From Pedobacter cryoconitis (GTDB lineage Bacteria > Bacteroidota > Bacteroidia > Sphingobacteriales > Sphingobacteriaceae): a stretch of DNA of 64,000 bases. The position numbers and the translations under genes were made by a program. Of the stretch, positions 9,469 to 18,461 are shown piece by piece; the stretch's first letter is position 1, and every line of letters begins with the position of its first letter. The stretch lies in the NCBI RefSeq assembly GCF_003259615.1, contig NZ_QLLR01000002.1:248001-312000 (forward strand), in the 5' to 3' direction. The notes under the pieces were generated by a model. The model was not told where the DNA came from and made no database searches. It saw only the letters and a list, made by a program, of their open reading frames with translations.

Positions 9469-10920
9469 TTATTTCTTAGCCAGTGAATCAGCTGCATAAT
9501 TCCGCTTGGACAACCTGCCATTTACATAATACTGGTCTGGAAAAACAAACCTGACCTCCAAAGGATAATTAACTTTATTAAAACGTATATTTTTCAAATC
9601 CAGCGTATTATTATAGCACACTACCCCTGTTTCAAAATTCTCCAGTACCAGCTGATCTATCTTCACATACTTACATTTTGGAGAGAGAATCAACGCAGGT
9701 CCCTTGTAAGCCGGGTCACTTTGAAAAACAATATTTCCTTTAGTCTTCAGGATAAGCGTATCCCTGTCAACCATTAACGCCTGGCTCAAACGAACCGGGA
9801 CTTTAAACACTGTATCTGAAAGTAATAATGTATCCCCTTTCAAACTTAAGAGCATATCGCCGATCTTTTTTTCCTGAGGATTTAATCCTGGTTTGATAGG
9901 CGTAACTAAAACCGTTCCCGGCTGCTCCAATTTTGTTCCTTCAGCAGTATGGTATAAAAATAACCAGATTGTAGTTCCTAAAAACAACAAACACAAAGCA
10001 GACAGTAAAAAAATCAATCCTTTACCCCGCTTCTGCTGCACCCTATTTTCTTCAGGCAAAGGGTTAGCCGCTTTCTTTAAAGGCACAGCAGACGGTTCAG
10101 CTGCAGAAAAAGGCTCCGGAGCTACAGCACGCTTAACAGGCTCCGATTTCGAAAACTCATAAGATGCTCTTACCTTATCATTTTTTGCCAGTACCACTGT
10201 TACATTATCCTTACCACCAGCCAGGTTTGCTTCCTCCACTAAACGCGCACCCTTTATCGCAAGCGTCTCCGGTCCGTTCAACACAGCCGTAATCAATGCC
10301 GCATCTACCATATCCGTTAAGCCATCACTGCAAAGCAAGATCAGATCGTCCGGTAAAAAAGGAGAAGAACCTGTTTCAAAATAAGCATCGGTCATTCCTT
10401 CACGACTTGTTAACCCCAAAGCCTGGTTAATCTGGTTCCGCTTAGGATGCTGCATCGCCGCTTCTTCAGTCAGCCTGCCGGAATCTTCCAGAAAACCTAC
10501 AAAAGACTGATCATGTGAAATTTTGACCAGCGAATGATCGCGGAACAAATACAACCTGGTATCCCCCACATGTACATAATGCAATAAATTATTTTGTCTG
10601 TCTATCACAGCGAGTGTTGCTACACAAGCCATATCCATTAATTCCAGATCACCCTGCTTATGCGTAGCAATCTGTTCATTAGCGAGGTAAAAAACTCTGC
10701 TTAACTGACTGATCGGATCAGGCTCAATCGTTTCCAGTTCCCTTAAGATAACTTCTTTAGTTAATGCAGCTGCAATTTCACCACCAGCATATCCACCCAC
10801 GCCATCAATTACGCCAGCAATCATGAACTTGTTCTGCATCACCTCCTGGGTAATGAATTCATCTTCATTGTTCTCTCTTACCCTGCCTGCGTCAGTAATT
10901 CCAAATAGACGATCCGCCAT
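9469..10920 (-). CDS. PP2C-family Ser/Thr phosphatase with membrane anchor and extracytoplasmic tail
   Basis: Residues 1-245 form a PPM/PP2C phosphatase: the start RENNEDEF (15-22), the metal ligands in VIDGVGG (D39), HVGDTRLY (D120), CSDGLTD (D199) and GGKDNVTVV (D238). A Lys/Pro-rich linker (about 250-298) leads to one transmembrane helix (301-323). The last 160 residues are predicted outside and hold a beta-rich domain with repeated LxLKxxxxx strands of unknown role. This matches the topology of PstP-type phosphatases, which reverse Ser/Thr phosphorylation by a partner kinase; the partner here would be the kinase at 12004-13350. The ATG overlaps the stop of the preceding 29-residue gene (TAATG), so translation is coupled. 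Confidence 0.93.
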   Translation of the reverse strand: MADRLFGITDAGRVRENNEDEFITQEVMQNKFMIAGVIDGVGGYAGGEIAAALTKEVILRELETIEPDPISQLSRVFYLANEQIATHKQGDLELMDMACVATLAVIDRQNNLLHYVHVGDTRLYLFRDHSLVKISHDQSFVGFLEDSGRLTEEAAMQHPKRNQINQALGLTSREGMTDAYFETGSSPFLPDDLILLCSDGLTDMVDAALITAVLNGPETLAIKGARLVEEANLAGGKDNVTVVLAKNDKVRASYEFSKSEPVKRAVAPEPFSAAEPSAVPLKKAANPLPEENRVQQKRGKGLIFLLSALCLLFLGTTIWLFLYHTAEGTKLEQPGTVLVTPIKPGLNPQEKKIGDMLLSLKGDTLLLSDTVFKVPVRLSQALMVDRDTLILKTKGNIVFQSDPAYKGPALILSPKCKYVKIDQLVLENFETGVVCYNNTLDLKNIRFNKVNYPLEVRFVFPDQYYVNGRLSKRNYAADSLAKK

Positions 10921-11009
10921 TATTTCTGTGATTTTTTAATATCTGTAAAATGCCATATCAGCAATAAAACTCCTAAAGCCAACAACCCGATTGATAAATA
11001 ATTTCCCAT
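10920..11009 (-). CDS. 29-residue single-pass membrane peptide inside the kinase operon
   Basis: A short frame fills the 95-bp gap between the 315-residue gene and the phosphatase gene. It starts with ATG at 11007-11009, 6 bp after the upstream stop, and its stop TAA (10920-10922) overlaps the phosphatase ATG as TAATG. The product is MGNYLS, then a hydrophobic run of about 14 residues (IGLLALGVLLLIWH), then a polar tail TDIKKSQK. This is a plausible one-helix membrane peptide. The exact packing of both ends against its neighbours argues for a real coding sequence rather than chance. It could be a small accessory subunit or only a coupling leader; no family is recognisable at this length. Confidence 0.7.
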   Translation of the reverse strand: MGNYLSIGLLALGVLLLIWHFTDIKKSQK

Positions 11010-11015
11010 CCGGAT

Positions 11016-11963
11016 TTAAGGTTTGAAAATGTTGATCCCGATAATACCGTTCAGCAATATCTTTGAATTAAAAGGAAGCGCCACCCAATCCGGCGCATCT
11101 ACCGAACTCCGGTATACCTCCACCTCGTTTACCATTGTTTTCTCTCCAAAAGAAGCGAGGTAAAACTTACCCTCGGCCTGTACATACCGGATACTTAAAT
11201 GAGGCGTATTCACCCAATCCGAAGGGATACTAAAAATATAAGGCTCTTTTCGCTCTTCATCTTTTCCAGAAACCAGTATTTCTTGCGTGGTCATCAAATA
11301 TTCCAGTTTTTTACCCCTGAAATTCTGATCCGGCATAATCGTTTCAAAACGCGCAAGCACTTTATCAGATTTCCCCTTAACCAATTTAGCATTTTCAAGA
11401 TCCATCGCATAAGGCAGTTCATAATAACCTTCACTATAATACGTGAAGCCATTTAAAATATCCTGATTCACATCAAGCGTTTCTGCAATCCCCGTCTGTC
11501 TTGGAATAAAGGTAACTCTTAAATTTTCTTCCTTTTTAGTACTGCCAGGCAGTAATTTCCCGATAAACCCTTTATCCCCACGCTCATAATCCGGGTGAGA
11601 GGCCAGTCTGAAAACCCATTTAGAACTCGAAGGCTCTACCGTTTTACCGGCTTTACGGTATTCCTTTAAAACTTCATAAAACTGGTTCACCGACTCATGT
11701 ACAATGATTCCGAACAAGCCCTGTTTATGATCCAGGAACTCTTTATAATCTTCCTCATTGAAACAAATAATATATTCATGATAAAAAACTACCCGGTTTG
11801 CAAAAGAAAGCTGACCAATAGACTCTTTAAACTTATCCAGTATATATTTATAAACTTCGTCAGGCGTTAAACCTTTGACTACTTTTTTAGCTTTACTTTT
11901 TTCTGTTGGAAGAAACCAGTCCTGAAGACCCGTCTTTTTCCAGAAAGTTGACTTTTCTGCCAT
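11016..11963 (-). CDS. Uncharacterised 315-aa protein of the kinase operon, possible degenerate FHA end
   Basis: The protein is soluble. After a basic N-terminus, residues about 30-130 are helical (LTPDEVYKYILDKFKES and later HESVNQFYEVLKEYRKAGK). The middle is beta-rich, and the last 75 residues (from PYIFSIPSDWV) look like a beta sandwich in strand length and spacing, similar to an FHA fold but without the GR...S..H phosphate-binding residues. This FHA-like reading is inference. The gene sits directly after the kinase gene (40 bp) and 6 bp before the small membrane peptide, so it is part of the same transcript. A scaffold or kinase substrate role is possible. No clear family is recognised from the sequence alone. 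Confidence 0.78.
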   Translation of the reverse strand: MAEKSTFWKKTGLQDWFLPTEKSKAKKVVKGLTPDEVYKYILDKFKESIGQLSFANRVVFYHEYIICFNEEDYKEFLDHKQGLFGIIVHESVNQFYEVLKEYRKAGKTVEPSSSKWVFRLASHPDYERGDKGFIGKLLPGSTKKEENLRVTFIPRQTGIAETLDVNQDILNGFTYYSEGYYELPYAMDLENAKLVKGKSDKVLARFETIMPDQNFRGKKLEYLMTTQEILVSGKDEERKEPYIFSIPSDWVNTPHLSIRYVQAEGKFYLASFGEKTMVNEVEVYRSSVDAPDWVALPFNSKILLNGIIGINIFKP

Positions 11964-12003
11964 TATATTCTTTTTTATATAGGAAAAACCTAATTAATCA
12001 ATG

Positions 12004-13350
12004 CTAGAAATGAAGTGTAGTATCCAAATTCATCGTTGTTGTATCACGCGGAGTTTGAGGAACAGGCTTCAATTGTACTGGCTGCGTTTCTGTATTTCCA
12101 CTATCTTGTAAAGAATCACGCTCTTTATCCCAGGCATAACCCTTATCCTGATCATCCGGATTTGCAGTAACCGGAGTTGTGGTTGTTTTCACCGGAAGCT
12201 CCTTCTTAACTGGCTTAACCGGCTCTTTAAATAATAAAAAGTAACTCAGCAGCGCAATCATGAAAACCACTCCTGCCGATAGAACATAAAATACAGGCTT
12301 AGAGATCGCAATGATACCAGCATCGCGAACAACAGGTTTTTCATCCTGTGCTTCCTGATAATGCCTCAGTAAAGTCTGCAACCGCTCGTTCTCCATTTGC
12401 AATAATGCAGTACCCTGAGCATCAACGTCAGTACTTCCCGCATCAGCAATACTGCTGTGGACAATCGCATACTGTAACGCCATTCCACTTTTATACCTTG
12501 CTGACGGCGCTTTCTCCAGACATTTACTAATTACCGATAGTAACCAGGCCGGAACTTGCATTTCATGTGTTTTTTTCTCCGCTGACCAGCTTTCAGGCAA
12601 ATTCTGCTGCCTTAAAGTCAGCAAATCAGGAACTGGCGACTCCAAATGACCTACCAATACATCATTCCTTGACTTTTGCCCGTTATCCAATAAAGGAAAA
12701 GGAACCTGCCCGGCCAATAACTCATATAAAATTATGCCGTAACTGTAAATATCAGTTTCCAGTAACATCTGTCCTTCACTCTGCTCAGGAGCCATGAATT
12801 CGATAGCACCCGCATGGCGGATGCTTGTTCGGCGCTGCTCATCAGACATTGCCGACAAACCAAAATCGAGCAAGACATAATTGCCCGTATGAATATTAAA
12901 CTTAACATTATTGCTCTTAATATCCCCATGTTTTACCGTCACCTTATGGCAATGCGCTAAAGCATTCGCCAGATGATCTGCCACCTTAATCACTTCCTTT
13001 ATCGGAAATATTTTATCATGAGGCTCTTTCAGTAATTCTTCCAGATCAGGCCCGTCAATAAACTCCATTTCTATAAATGGAAATGAGCCGCTTTCTGTGA
13101 TCCCCGAATTTAAGATCTTAACTATATTAGGATTAGGCTCCTCATTTACCTTTTTCAATTTCTCCACTTCATTCTGGAAGCTCCTGAAGTTTTTATCTTC
13201 TGTACTTTCCGTATGAACCGGTGTTGGCAGTAATTTCACTGCCGTTATAATAGGACCAAATCTTCTTCCTTTGTAAACTGAACCCTGGCCTCCGGTACGC
13301 AATGCGCCCATATTTTCCAGACCTTCAGTAATCGTAAATACTTTACTCAT
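12004..13350 (-). CDS. Membrane Ser/Thr protein kinase (Hanks type, no PASTA domains)
   Basis: The kinase domain covers about residues 10-290: a glycine loop LRTGGQGSVYKG (18-28), the ATP lysine in AVKLL (K39), the catalytic loop HGDIKSNN (D143, N148), DFG at 162-164 and APE at 187-189. The catalytic loop has HGD instead of HRD, so it belongs to the non-RD type, which usually does not need activation-loop phosphorylation. A short coiled segment (315-340) leads to a transmembrane helix (352-374). The outside tail (375-448) is Pro/Thr-rich and short; there are no PASTA repeats, unlike PknB. As first gene of the operon it likely phosphorylates the wall synthase and FHA proteins encoded after it (inference from context). 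Confidence 0.94.
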   Translation of the reverse strand: MSKVFTITEGLENMGALRTGGQGSVYKGRRFGPIITAVKLLPTPVHTESTEDKNFRSFQNEVEKLKKVNEEPNPNIVKILNSGITESGSFPFIEMEFIDGPDLEELLKEPHDKIFPIKEVIKVADHLANALAHCHKVTVKHGDIKSNNVKFNIHTGNYVLLDFGLSAMSDEQRRTSIRHAGAIEFMAPEQSEGQMLLETDIYSYGIILYELLAGQVPFPLLDNGQKSRNDVLVGHLESPVPDLLTLRQQNLPESWSAEKKTHEMQVPAWLLSVISKCLEKAPSARYKSGMALQYAIVHSSIADAGSTDVDAQGTALLQMENERLQTLLRHYQEAQDEKPVVRDAGIIAISKPVFYVLSAGVVFMIALLSYFLLFKEPVKPVKKELPVKTTTTPVTANPDDQDKGYAWDKERDSLQDSGNTETQPVQLKPVPQTPRDTTTMNLDTTLHF

Positions 13351-13423
13351 TTAAGCTAATTCAACTCTGTGTGTGGTAAAATTACTACAATTTTAGTTCC
13401 AATGTTTATTTAAAATCAGGAAC

Positions 13424-13452
13424 AAAAAAAAGGCTATCAAATGATAGCCTTT
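13424..13452 (-). terminator. Intrinsic terminator after susD
   Basis: An 11-bp inverted repeat (AAAGGCTATCA at 13429-13439 with its complement at 13442-13452) is followed on the minus strand by eight T. It lies 30 bp after the stop of the SusD gene and separates that operon from the kinase operon, which therefore must start from its own promoter within 13351-13423. Confidence 0.85.
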
Positions 13453-13481
13453 AATTAAATTATTTCAAGATCCAGAGCGGA

Positions 13482-15038
13482 TTATTTCAAGATCCACATC
13501 AGCTGGTTATTATCATCACTTCCATTGTACTGACCCGCAATGGCCGCGGTCACATTGGCCGCATTATAATCCAGCTCTGCCGAAGGATAAAACCAGCGAA
13601 CCGGAAAATTAGAAGAAGGAATATTTAAACTCGTTGAAGCATTGAGTTTAAAAACCGGGTATCCCGTTCTCCGGTTTTCAAACCAAGCGATAAATTTACT
13701 TCCCTGTAAGAAATTAGCCAGGTACTTCTGCGTGATAATCTGCCCGATCTGCTGCTGATCTGAACCACTTAAAACCACCTCTGCCGAAGCAGGATATGTA
13801 TTAATATAAGCATCGTCCATTTTCATATTATGATGATAATCTGCAAGATCCGGTGTATTCACAGCAACAAACTTCATGGAATTGGTAATTCCCGCAGCAT
13901 AATAAGTCTGCGCAGCAGTACCGCCAATCCAGCCCCTTACCGTCGCCTCTGCCAAAACAAATTGTAAATCCCAATAGCTGAAAACACTAACTGGCTCGGC
14001 ATTTACCAGTTGAGGATACCTGTTATTCAAATCAGAATAATCCTTACTGCCCCTGGTTGTTTGCAGTGTAGTAAAAGCATTTGAAGGCTCTACCCCTACA
14101 TAAGCATTATAATCTGAAGCCGCTAAACCAGCCGTTAATTTCACAGGTGAAGGTTTTGCAAAGTAGAACAACCTCCTGTCTTTCAAAGCCTTCAAAGGAT
14201 CAATCAGCACATTTGTTAACATCGTATAATTTGATTTCACAAAAGGATTTCCTGAACCAGCCGGAACATCAGACCAAGGATAATTCTGACCAGCCATTCC
14301 TGTATAACTTAAAGCAAAATTGTCTTTATAATCACGCATCAGCGGACGGTTAGTTACAATATCCTTAAAACGTTCTATAACTTTCAAATCCGCGTCACCT
14401 GTTTTTTTGTATAAATTCAACAGCACATGGAGCTCAAAACTATTGGCCAGTCTGCGCCAGCTATCAGTTTTCCCTCCATAAACAGGATCACCCTCAAAAT
14501 TAGCCCCAGCAGCAAACAGCTCATTCGCCAGATCCAACTCTTTTAATATACCTATGAAAACCGCCTTCTGCGTATCATATCTGGGTTGTAAAATACGATC
14601 CGACTCTCCCTTGTTTGCCTCAGAATATGGCATATCGCCCACTTGCATCGTATTGATAAAAAACTGATAGGCGCTGATAAAATGGCCTAATCCCTCATAA
14701 GACTTTTTCAGTCCATCGCTCGTTGCATATTTAAGCATCGGCGGAATATTTCTCAGCACCTTCACCGAATCAAAATCAGTTCTGCCTAATTTATTATACT
14801 GATAACTTTCCTGTCCTTCACCCCAGGTTAGGTATTTACCTAACAAAAAAGGTTGCATAAAGGACTTCTGCGTGCTGATTGAATTCCTGGTAATGTTCAA
14901 AATCAAGGTTGTAGCCAACATAGACGAATTGACCTGGGTCGTCGCGTTCGGATTGGTGTTGATTTCTTCGTACTTCTGGCAACCACCGGCAACAACAGTT
15001 AAACCGGCAAATAATATCATATATTTTAAAATCTTCAT
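13482..15038 (-). CDS. SusD/RagB-like nutrient-binding outer-membrane lipoprotein
   Basis: The 518-residue product starts with a lipoprotein signal (MKILKYMILFAGLTVVAGGC) followed by QKYEEINTNPN, the typical N-terminus of the SusD-like_2 group. The body has the expected helical TPR-like segments (for example GILKELDLANELFA and SWRRLANSFELHVLLNLYKK) and the C-terminal VRWFYPSAELDYNAANV block near the end. SusD-type proteins sit on the cell surface as a lid on the SusC barrel and deliver the ligand. The gene starts 25 bp after susC and is the last gene of the sigma/FecR/SusC/SusD locus. No glycoside hydrolase or peptidase is encoded next to it, so the ligand cannot be inferred. Confidence 0.93.
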   Translation of the reverse strand: MKILKYMILFAGLTVVAGGCQKYEEINTNPNATTQVNSSMLATTLILNITRNSISTQKSFMQPFLLGKYLTWGEGQESYQYNKLGRTDFDSVKVLRNIPPMLKYATSDGLKKSYEGLGHFISAYQFFINTMQVGDMPYSEANKGESDRILQPRYDTQKAVFIGILKELDLANELFAAGANFEGDPVYGGKTDSWRRLANSFELHVLLNLYKKTGDADLKVIERFKDIVTNRPLMRDYKDNFALSYTGMAGQNYPWSDVPAGSGNPFVKSNYTMLTNVLIDPLKALKDRRLFYFAKPSPVKLTAGLAASDYNAYVGVEPSNAFTTLQTTRGSKDYSDLNNRYPQLVNAEPVSVFSYWDLQFVLAEATVRGWIGGTAAQTYYAAGITNSMKFVAVNTPDLADYHHNMKMDDAYINTYPASAEVVLSGSDQQQIGQIITQKYLANFLQGSKFIAWFENRRTGYPVFKLNASTSLNIPSSNFPVRWFYPSAELDYNAANVTAAIAGQYNGSDDNNQLMWILK

Positions 15039-15063
15039 GCTATCTTTCTTTAAAAAATGTTCC

Positions 15064-18000
15064 TTAAAACCCTACTCTTAAATTAAATCCAACCATTCGC
15101 ATAGAAGGTGAATTCAAATCTTCTTTATTGACATCAGGATCTGAATATTTGAATTTAGTCCACATGAATAAATTCTGTCCTGTCAGCGCTAGAGAGGCTG
15201 ATTTAACACCCAGTTTATGGGTAAAAGAAGCCGGAACTTTATAGCCTAATGAAACTTCCCGGAGCTTGATGAAAGAAGCACTTTGAATCCCCATATCGCC
15301 ACCTCTGTAATTCTGCGCAAAATCCTGGTAACCTACCTGCACATCATTTGGCGCGTACTTCCGTGTATCACTCGTTATATTTCCATACTTATCATAAGTA
15401 GCTGCTCCGGAAATAACCTTTACACCTTTGCCTACATAATTATTTAATCCATTGACTACCTGATCATAGCGGTATTTATTATCAGATTCCGGATTCGTAC
15501 CAGAATCCCACATTTTATCATAGATATAATTGTACATCAATCCACCGATCCTGCCGTCAATATTGATACCCAGCATCCAGTTTTTATAGGTAAAATTATT
15601 GATGAAACCGAAACTGAAATCAGGCTCACTATACCCATATTTTTTATCATAATCACTGCTCACAGGAATCCCGTTATTGTTGATTACATTGCCCGAAGGA
15701 TCTGTCAGCCAGTAGCCAGCTGTATAAGTATCTAAACGCTGCCCTTTTTTCACCCACTGGTTATCTTTTGAATAAACAGGATCCAACTGATCATAATACC
15801 GGTGCTGGTTCGCCCAGTTCACTGTAGAATACCATTCAAAATCCCTGCTCTTCAACACAGAACCATCCACTGTAATTTCAAGTCCGCGGCGCGTGAAAGT
15901 TTCCTGCGTATTCACCAGAGTCGTTGCAAATCCAGAAGTAGCTGGCAATTTTGCATTGGTCTGCTGGTTATAATAATACTTATTGAAATAAGCTACATCA
16001 AAATGTAATCGTTTTTTAAACAGATAACCCGCAGCACCAATCTCCCAGGTACGCTGAGAACTTGGCAGGATATCACTCGCTCCAGATAACTTATACGGAT
16101 AACTTGCACTATTTAAATTGCCCCATGCAGCACTGTTAGTCTTGTAAACCGTATTGGTTTCAAAAATACCTGCTGGTGTTTTAAAGACTGCAAACGACCC
16201 CCTGATTTTAAACATATCTATTACTTCCGGTAATTTGGTCAGCTGTGAAATAACAACACTTGAACCTACTGAAGGATATAAATAAGAACCCGTAGCCTTT
16301 GGCTGTGTAGAGATCCAATCATTACGTCCCGTAAAATCTAAAAACACAGCATCATTCCATCCTACCGCTGCCCTTGCATATAAGCTGCTCGATTCTTTAG
16401 GTGAAAAATACGGTGTTACACGGGGGGGTTCAATGGAACCGTTCAAAGAAAAATAAGTTGGTGAAATTAATCCGTTCTTAGTTACCGCATATAAACCTTC
16501 ATCCTCTTTATGGAAAAAGTTTCCACCGGCGAGTGTTTCAAAAGAGAATTGATTAATTCTTTTATTATAAGATAAGATCAAGTCATTACTCGTACTGTAT
16601 CCCTTTGTATTATTGATACTATACATTCCTTTAGCATCCCATCCCCCGCGGGTAGAGTAAATATTTGCCGTAGGGTTACGCATTGTTTCGCGGTTACTGT
16701 AATTGTCGTACCCCAGGCGAAGCATTAAATTCAGGTCTGATGTAATCTTATAATTTGCAGTCAGACTCGCATTTACGGTATTCTCCTGAATGGCATCCAG
16801 CTTCTCATTCGCAATCAAATAAGGATTATCATACCAGTTCGTATACATCCAGTTTTGAGTCTGATTAGGTACTTTCCAATAATCTTTATAATCCCTGATA
16901 TCATATTCGGTACCCGTCCACATGACCAGCTGATATAAATATCCCTGATTTTGATAACCTCCACCCCATACCTGCGGAGCTGTACGGCGGCTCAGACCAA
17001 AATGACTTTCTATCTTAAACTTATCATTGATCTTAATTTCACCACCAGAAGTTAAATTGATCATATTCAAAGTCTGATTTGGAAACTGTCCCTTATTGTA
17101 AACATGGTTCAAACCAATTTTAAAACTTCCATTTTCACCGGTCTGTGCAATCGTAATATTGTTATTGGCAATAATTCCTGTACGGGTAAAATTCTTCAGG
17201 TTATCCTTACCCACAGAACGTAAAGGCATATTATCTTCAAACTGTTTGGTCACCGGATTCCAGTCTCTTCCTGTTTTCCCGATATCCAGCTTTGGCCCCC
17301 ATACATAGTCATTGTTTAGATTTCCATTATCACCACGCGCGTAAGAACTCTGAACTTTTGGAATAGCCAGATAGCCCAGCTGGAACATGGTATTGCTGTT
17401 CACATCTACAGAAAATCCTTTTCCAGCAGCACCTTTTTTGGTTGTAATCAAGTATACCCCACCTTTTGCTCTTGCACCATACAAGGCTGAGGCCGTAGGG
17501 CCTTTCAAAATATCTATACTTTCGATATCGTCCGTAGGAATATCCCGCAGGGTTAAATTATCATAATCCACACCGTCAACTACCAGAATAGCAGCCTCCC
17601 CCCGAAGTTCAAGTGTCGGTCTGGCATTAAACTCTGTAGAATTTTTCACGACTAAACCTGCTACTCTACCCGTTAAGGAAGTTCCAATATCAACGCCCTT
17701 AACCGTTTGCAGCTCTTTACCAGATACTTTTTGAACGGCATAGCCCAAAGACTTTTCAGAACGTTTGATCCCTAAAGCAGTAACCACTACCTCAGTTAAC
17801 TTATTTTCTTCTGGTTTCAGCAAAATTGTGTATTGCTGCGCATTGCCCACAACGATCTCCTGTGCACCAAAGCCAATAAAAGAAATCACAAGCGTGGCTC
17901 CTTTTGGCGCATTAAGGCTAAAATTACCATTGCTATCTGTCATCGCCCCTACTTTGGTTCCTTTGATTAAAACACTTGCGCCAGTAATCGGCAAGCCATT

Positions 18001-18417
18001 TTCATCCGTAACTTTTCCTTTAACAGGATCTGAAACTACATTTTCAATCACCTGTACTTTCCCTTTGAGTACAATGTTTTTTTGAAAAATCTTATAGGTT
18101 AAAGGTTGATTTTTCAGGCAGGATTCCAGCACCTGTTCTATCGTACCCTGGTTGATATCGATAGAAACCCTGGCAGTGCCGGCAACTTCAAGATTATCAT
18201 ATAAAAACAAATAATCACTTTGCTTTTCTATCGCTTTCAGTACAGTTTCTATAGAAACATTTTTTTGCCTGAGTGTGATTTTTTGGCTGTAAACATTGGC
18301 ATGAACCTGCATCAGGCCTGTAAACAGCAGGATTACAAATAGTTTCATCACTAATAAGAATTGAGAAGATTTGAACTGTATTCGTGGTACAGTCTTAAAG
18401 AATGCACTAAAATTCAT
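15064..18417 (-). CDS. SusC/RagA-family TonB-linked outer-membrane transporter with STN signalling domain
   Basis: This 1117-residue protein has an N-terminal signal anchor (about 20-43), a secretin/TonB STN domain (46-115, with SIETVLKAIEKQSDYLFLY), a carboxypeptidase-like regulatory domain (about 130-205, VKGKVTDENGLPITGASVLI), a TonB plug starting with TEVVVTALG (208 onward) and containing SIDILKGPTASALYG, and a barrel ending in MRMVGFNLRVGF. The STN domain is the module that touches a FecR anti-sigma factor in the periplasm when ligand binds, and a fecR and an ECF sigma gene lie directly upstream. So this transporter is both the importer and the sensor of its regulon. Substrate is unknown. 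Confidence 0.95.
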   Translation of the reverse strand: MNFSAFFKTVPRIQFKSSQFLLVMKLFVILLFTGLMQVHANVYSQKITLRQKNVSIETVLKAIEKQSDYLFLYDNLEVAGTARVSIDINQGTIEQVLESCLKNQPLTYKIFQKNIVLKGKVQVIENVVSDPVKGKVTDENGLPITGASVLIKGTKVGAMTDSNGNFSLNAPKGATLVISFIGFGAQEIVVGNAQQYTILLKPEENKLTEVVVTALGIKRSEKSLGYAVQKVSGKELQTVKGVDIGTSLTGRVAGLVVKNSTEFNARPTLELRGEAAILVVDGVDYDNLTLRDIPTDDIESIDILKGPTASALYGARAKGGVYLITTKKGAAGKGFSVDVNSNTMFQLGYLAIPKVQSSYARGDNGNLNNDYVWGPKLDIGKTGRDWNPVTKQFEDNMPLRSVGKDNLKNFTRTGIIANNNITIAQTGENGSFKIGLNHVYNKGQFPNQTLNMINLTSGGEIKINDKFKIESHFGLSRRTAPQVWGGGYQNQGYLYQLVMWTGTEYDIRDYKDYWKVPNQTQNWMYTNWYDNPYLIANEKLDAIQENTVNASLTANYKITSDLNLMLRLGYDNYSNRETMRNPTANIYSTRGGWDAKGMYSINNTKGYSTSNDLILSYNKRINQFSFETLAGGNFFHKEDEGLYAVTKNGLISPTYFSLNGSIEPPRVTPYFSPKESSSLYARAAVGWNDAVFLDFTGRNDWISTQPKATGSYLYPSVGSSVVISQLTKLPEVIDMFKIRGSFAVFKTPAGIFETNTVYKTNSAAWGNLNSASYPYKLSGASDILPSSQRTWEIGAAGYLFKKRLHFDVAYFNKYYYNQQTNAKLPATSGFATTLVNTQETFTRRGLEITVDGSVLKSRDFEWYSTVNWANQHRYYDQLDPVYSKDNQWVKKGQRLDTYTAGYWLTDPSGNVINNNGIPVSSDYDKKYGYSEPDFSFGFINNFTYKNWMLGINIDGRIGGLMYNYIYDKMWDSGTNPESDNKYRYDQVVNGLNNYVGKGVKVISGAATYDKYGNITSDTRKYAPNDVQVGYQDFAQNYRGGDMGIQSASFIKLREVSLGYKVPASFTHKLGVKSASLALTGQNLFMWTKFKYSDPDVNKEDLNSPSMRMVGFNLRVGF

Positions 18418-18461
18418 AAATTGCGCTTGGGTTTTAAATCATTATTGCTTGGATAATTTTT

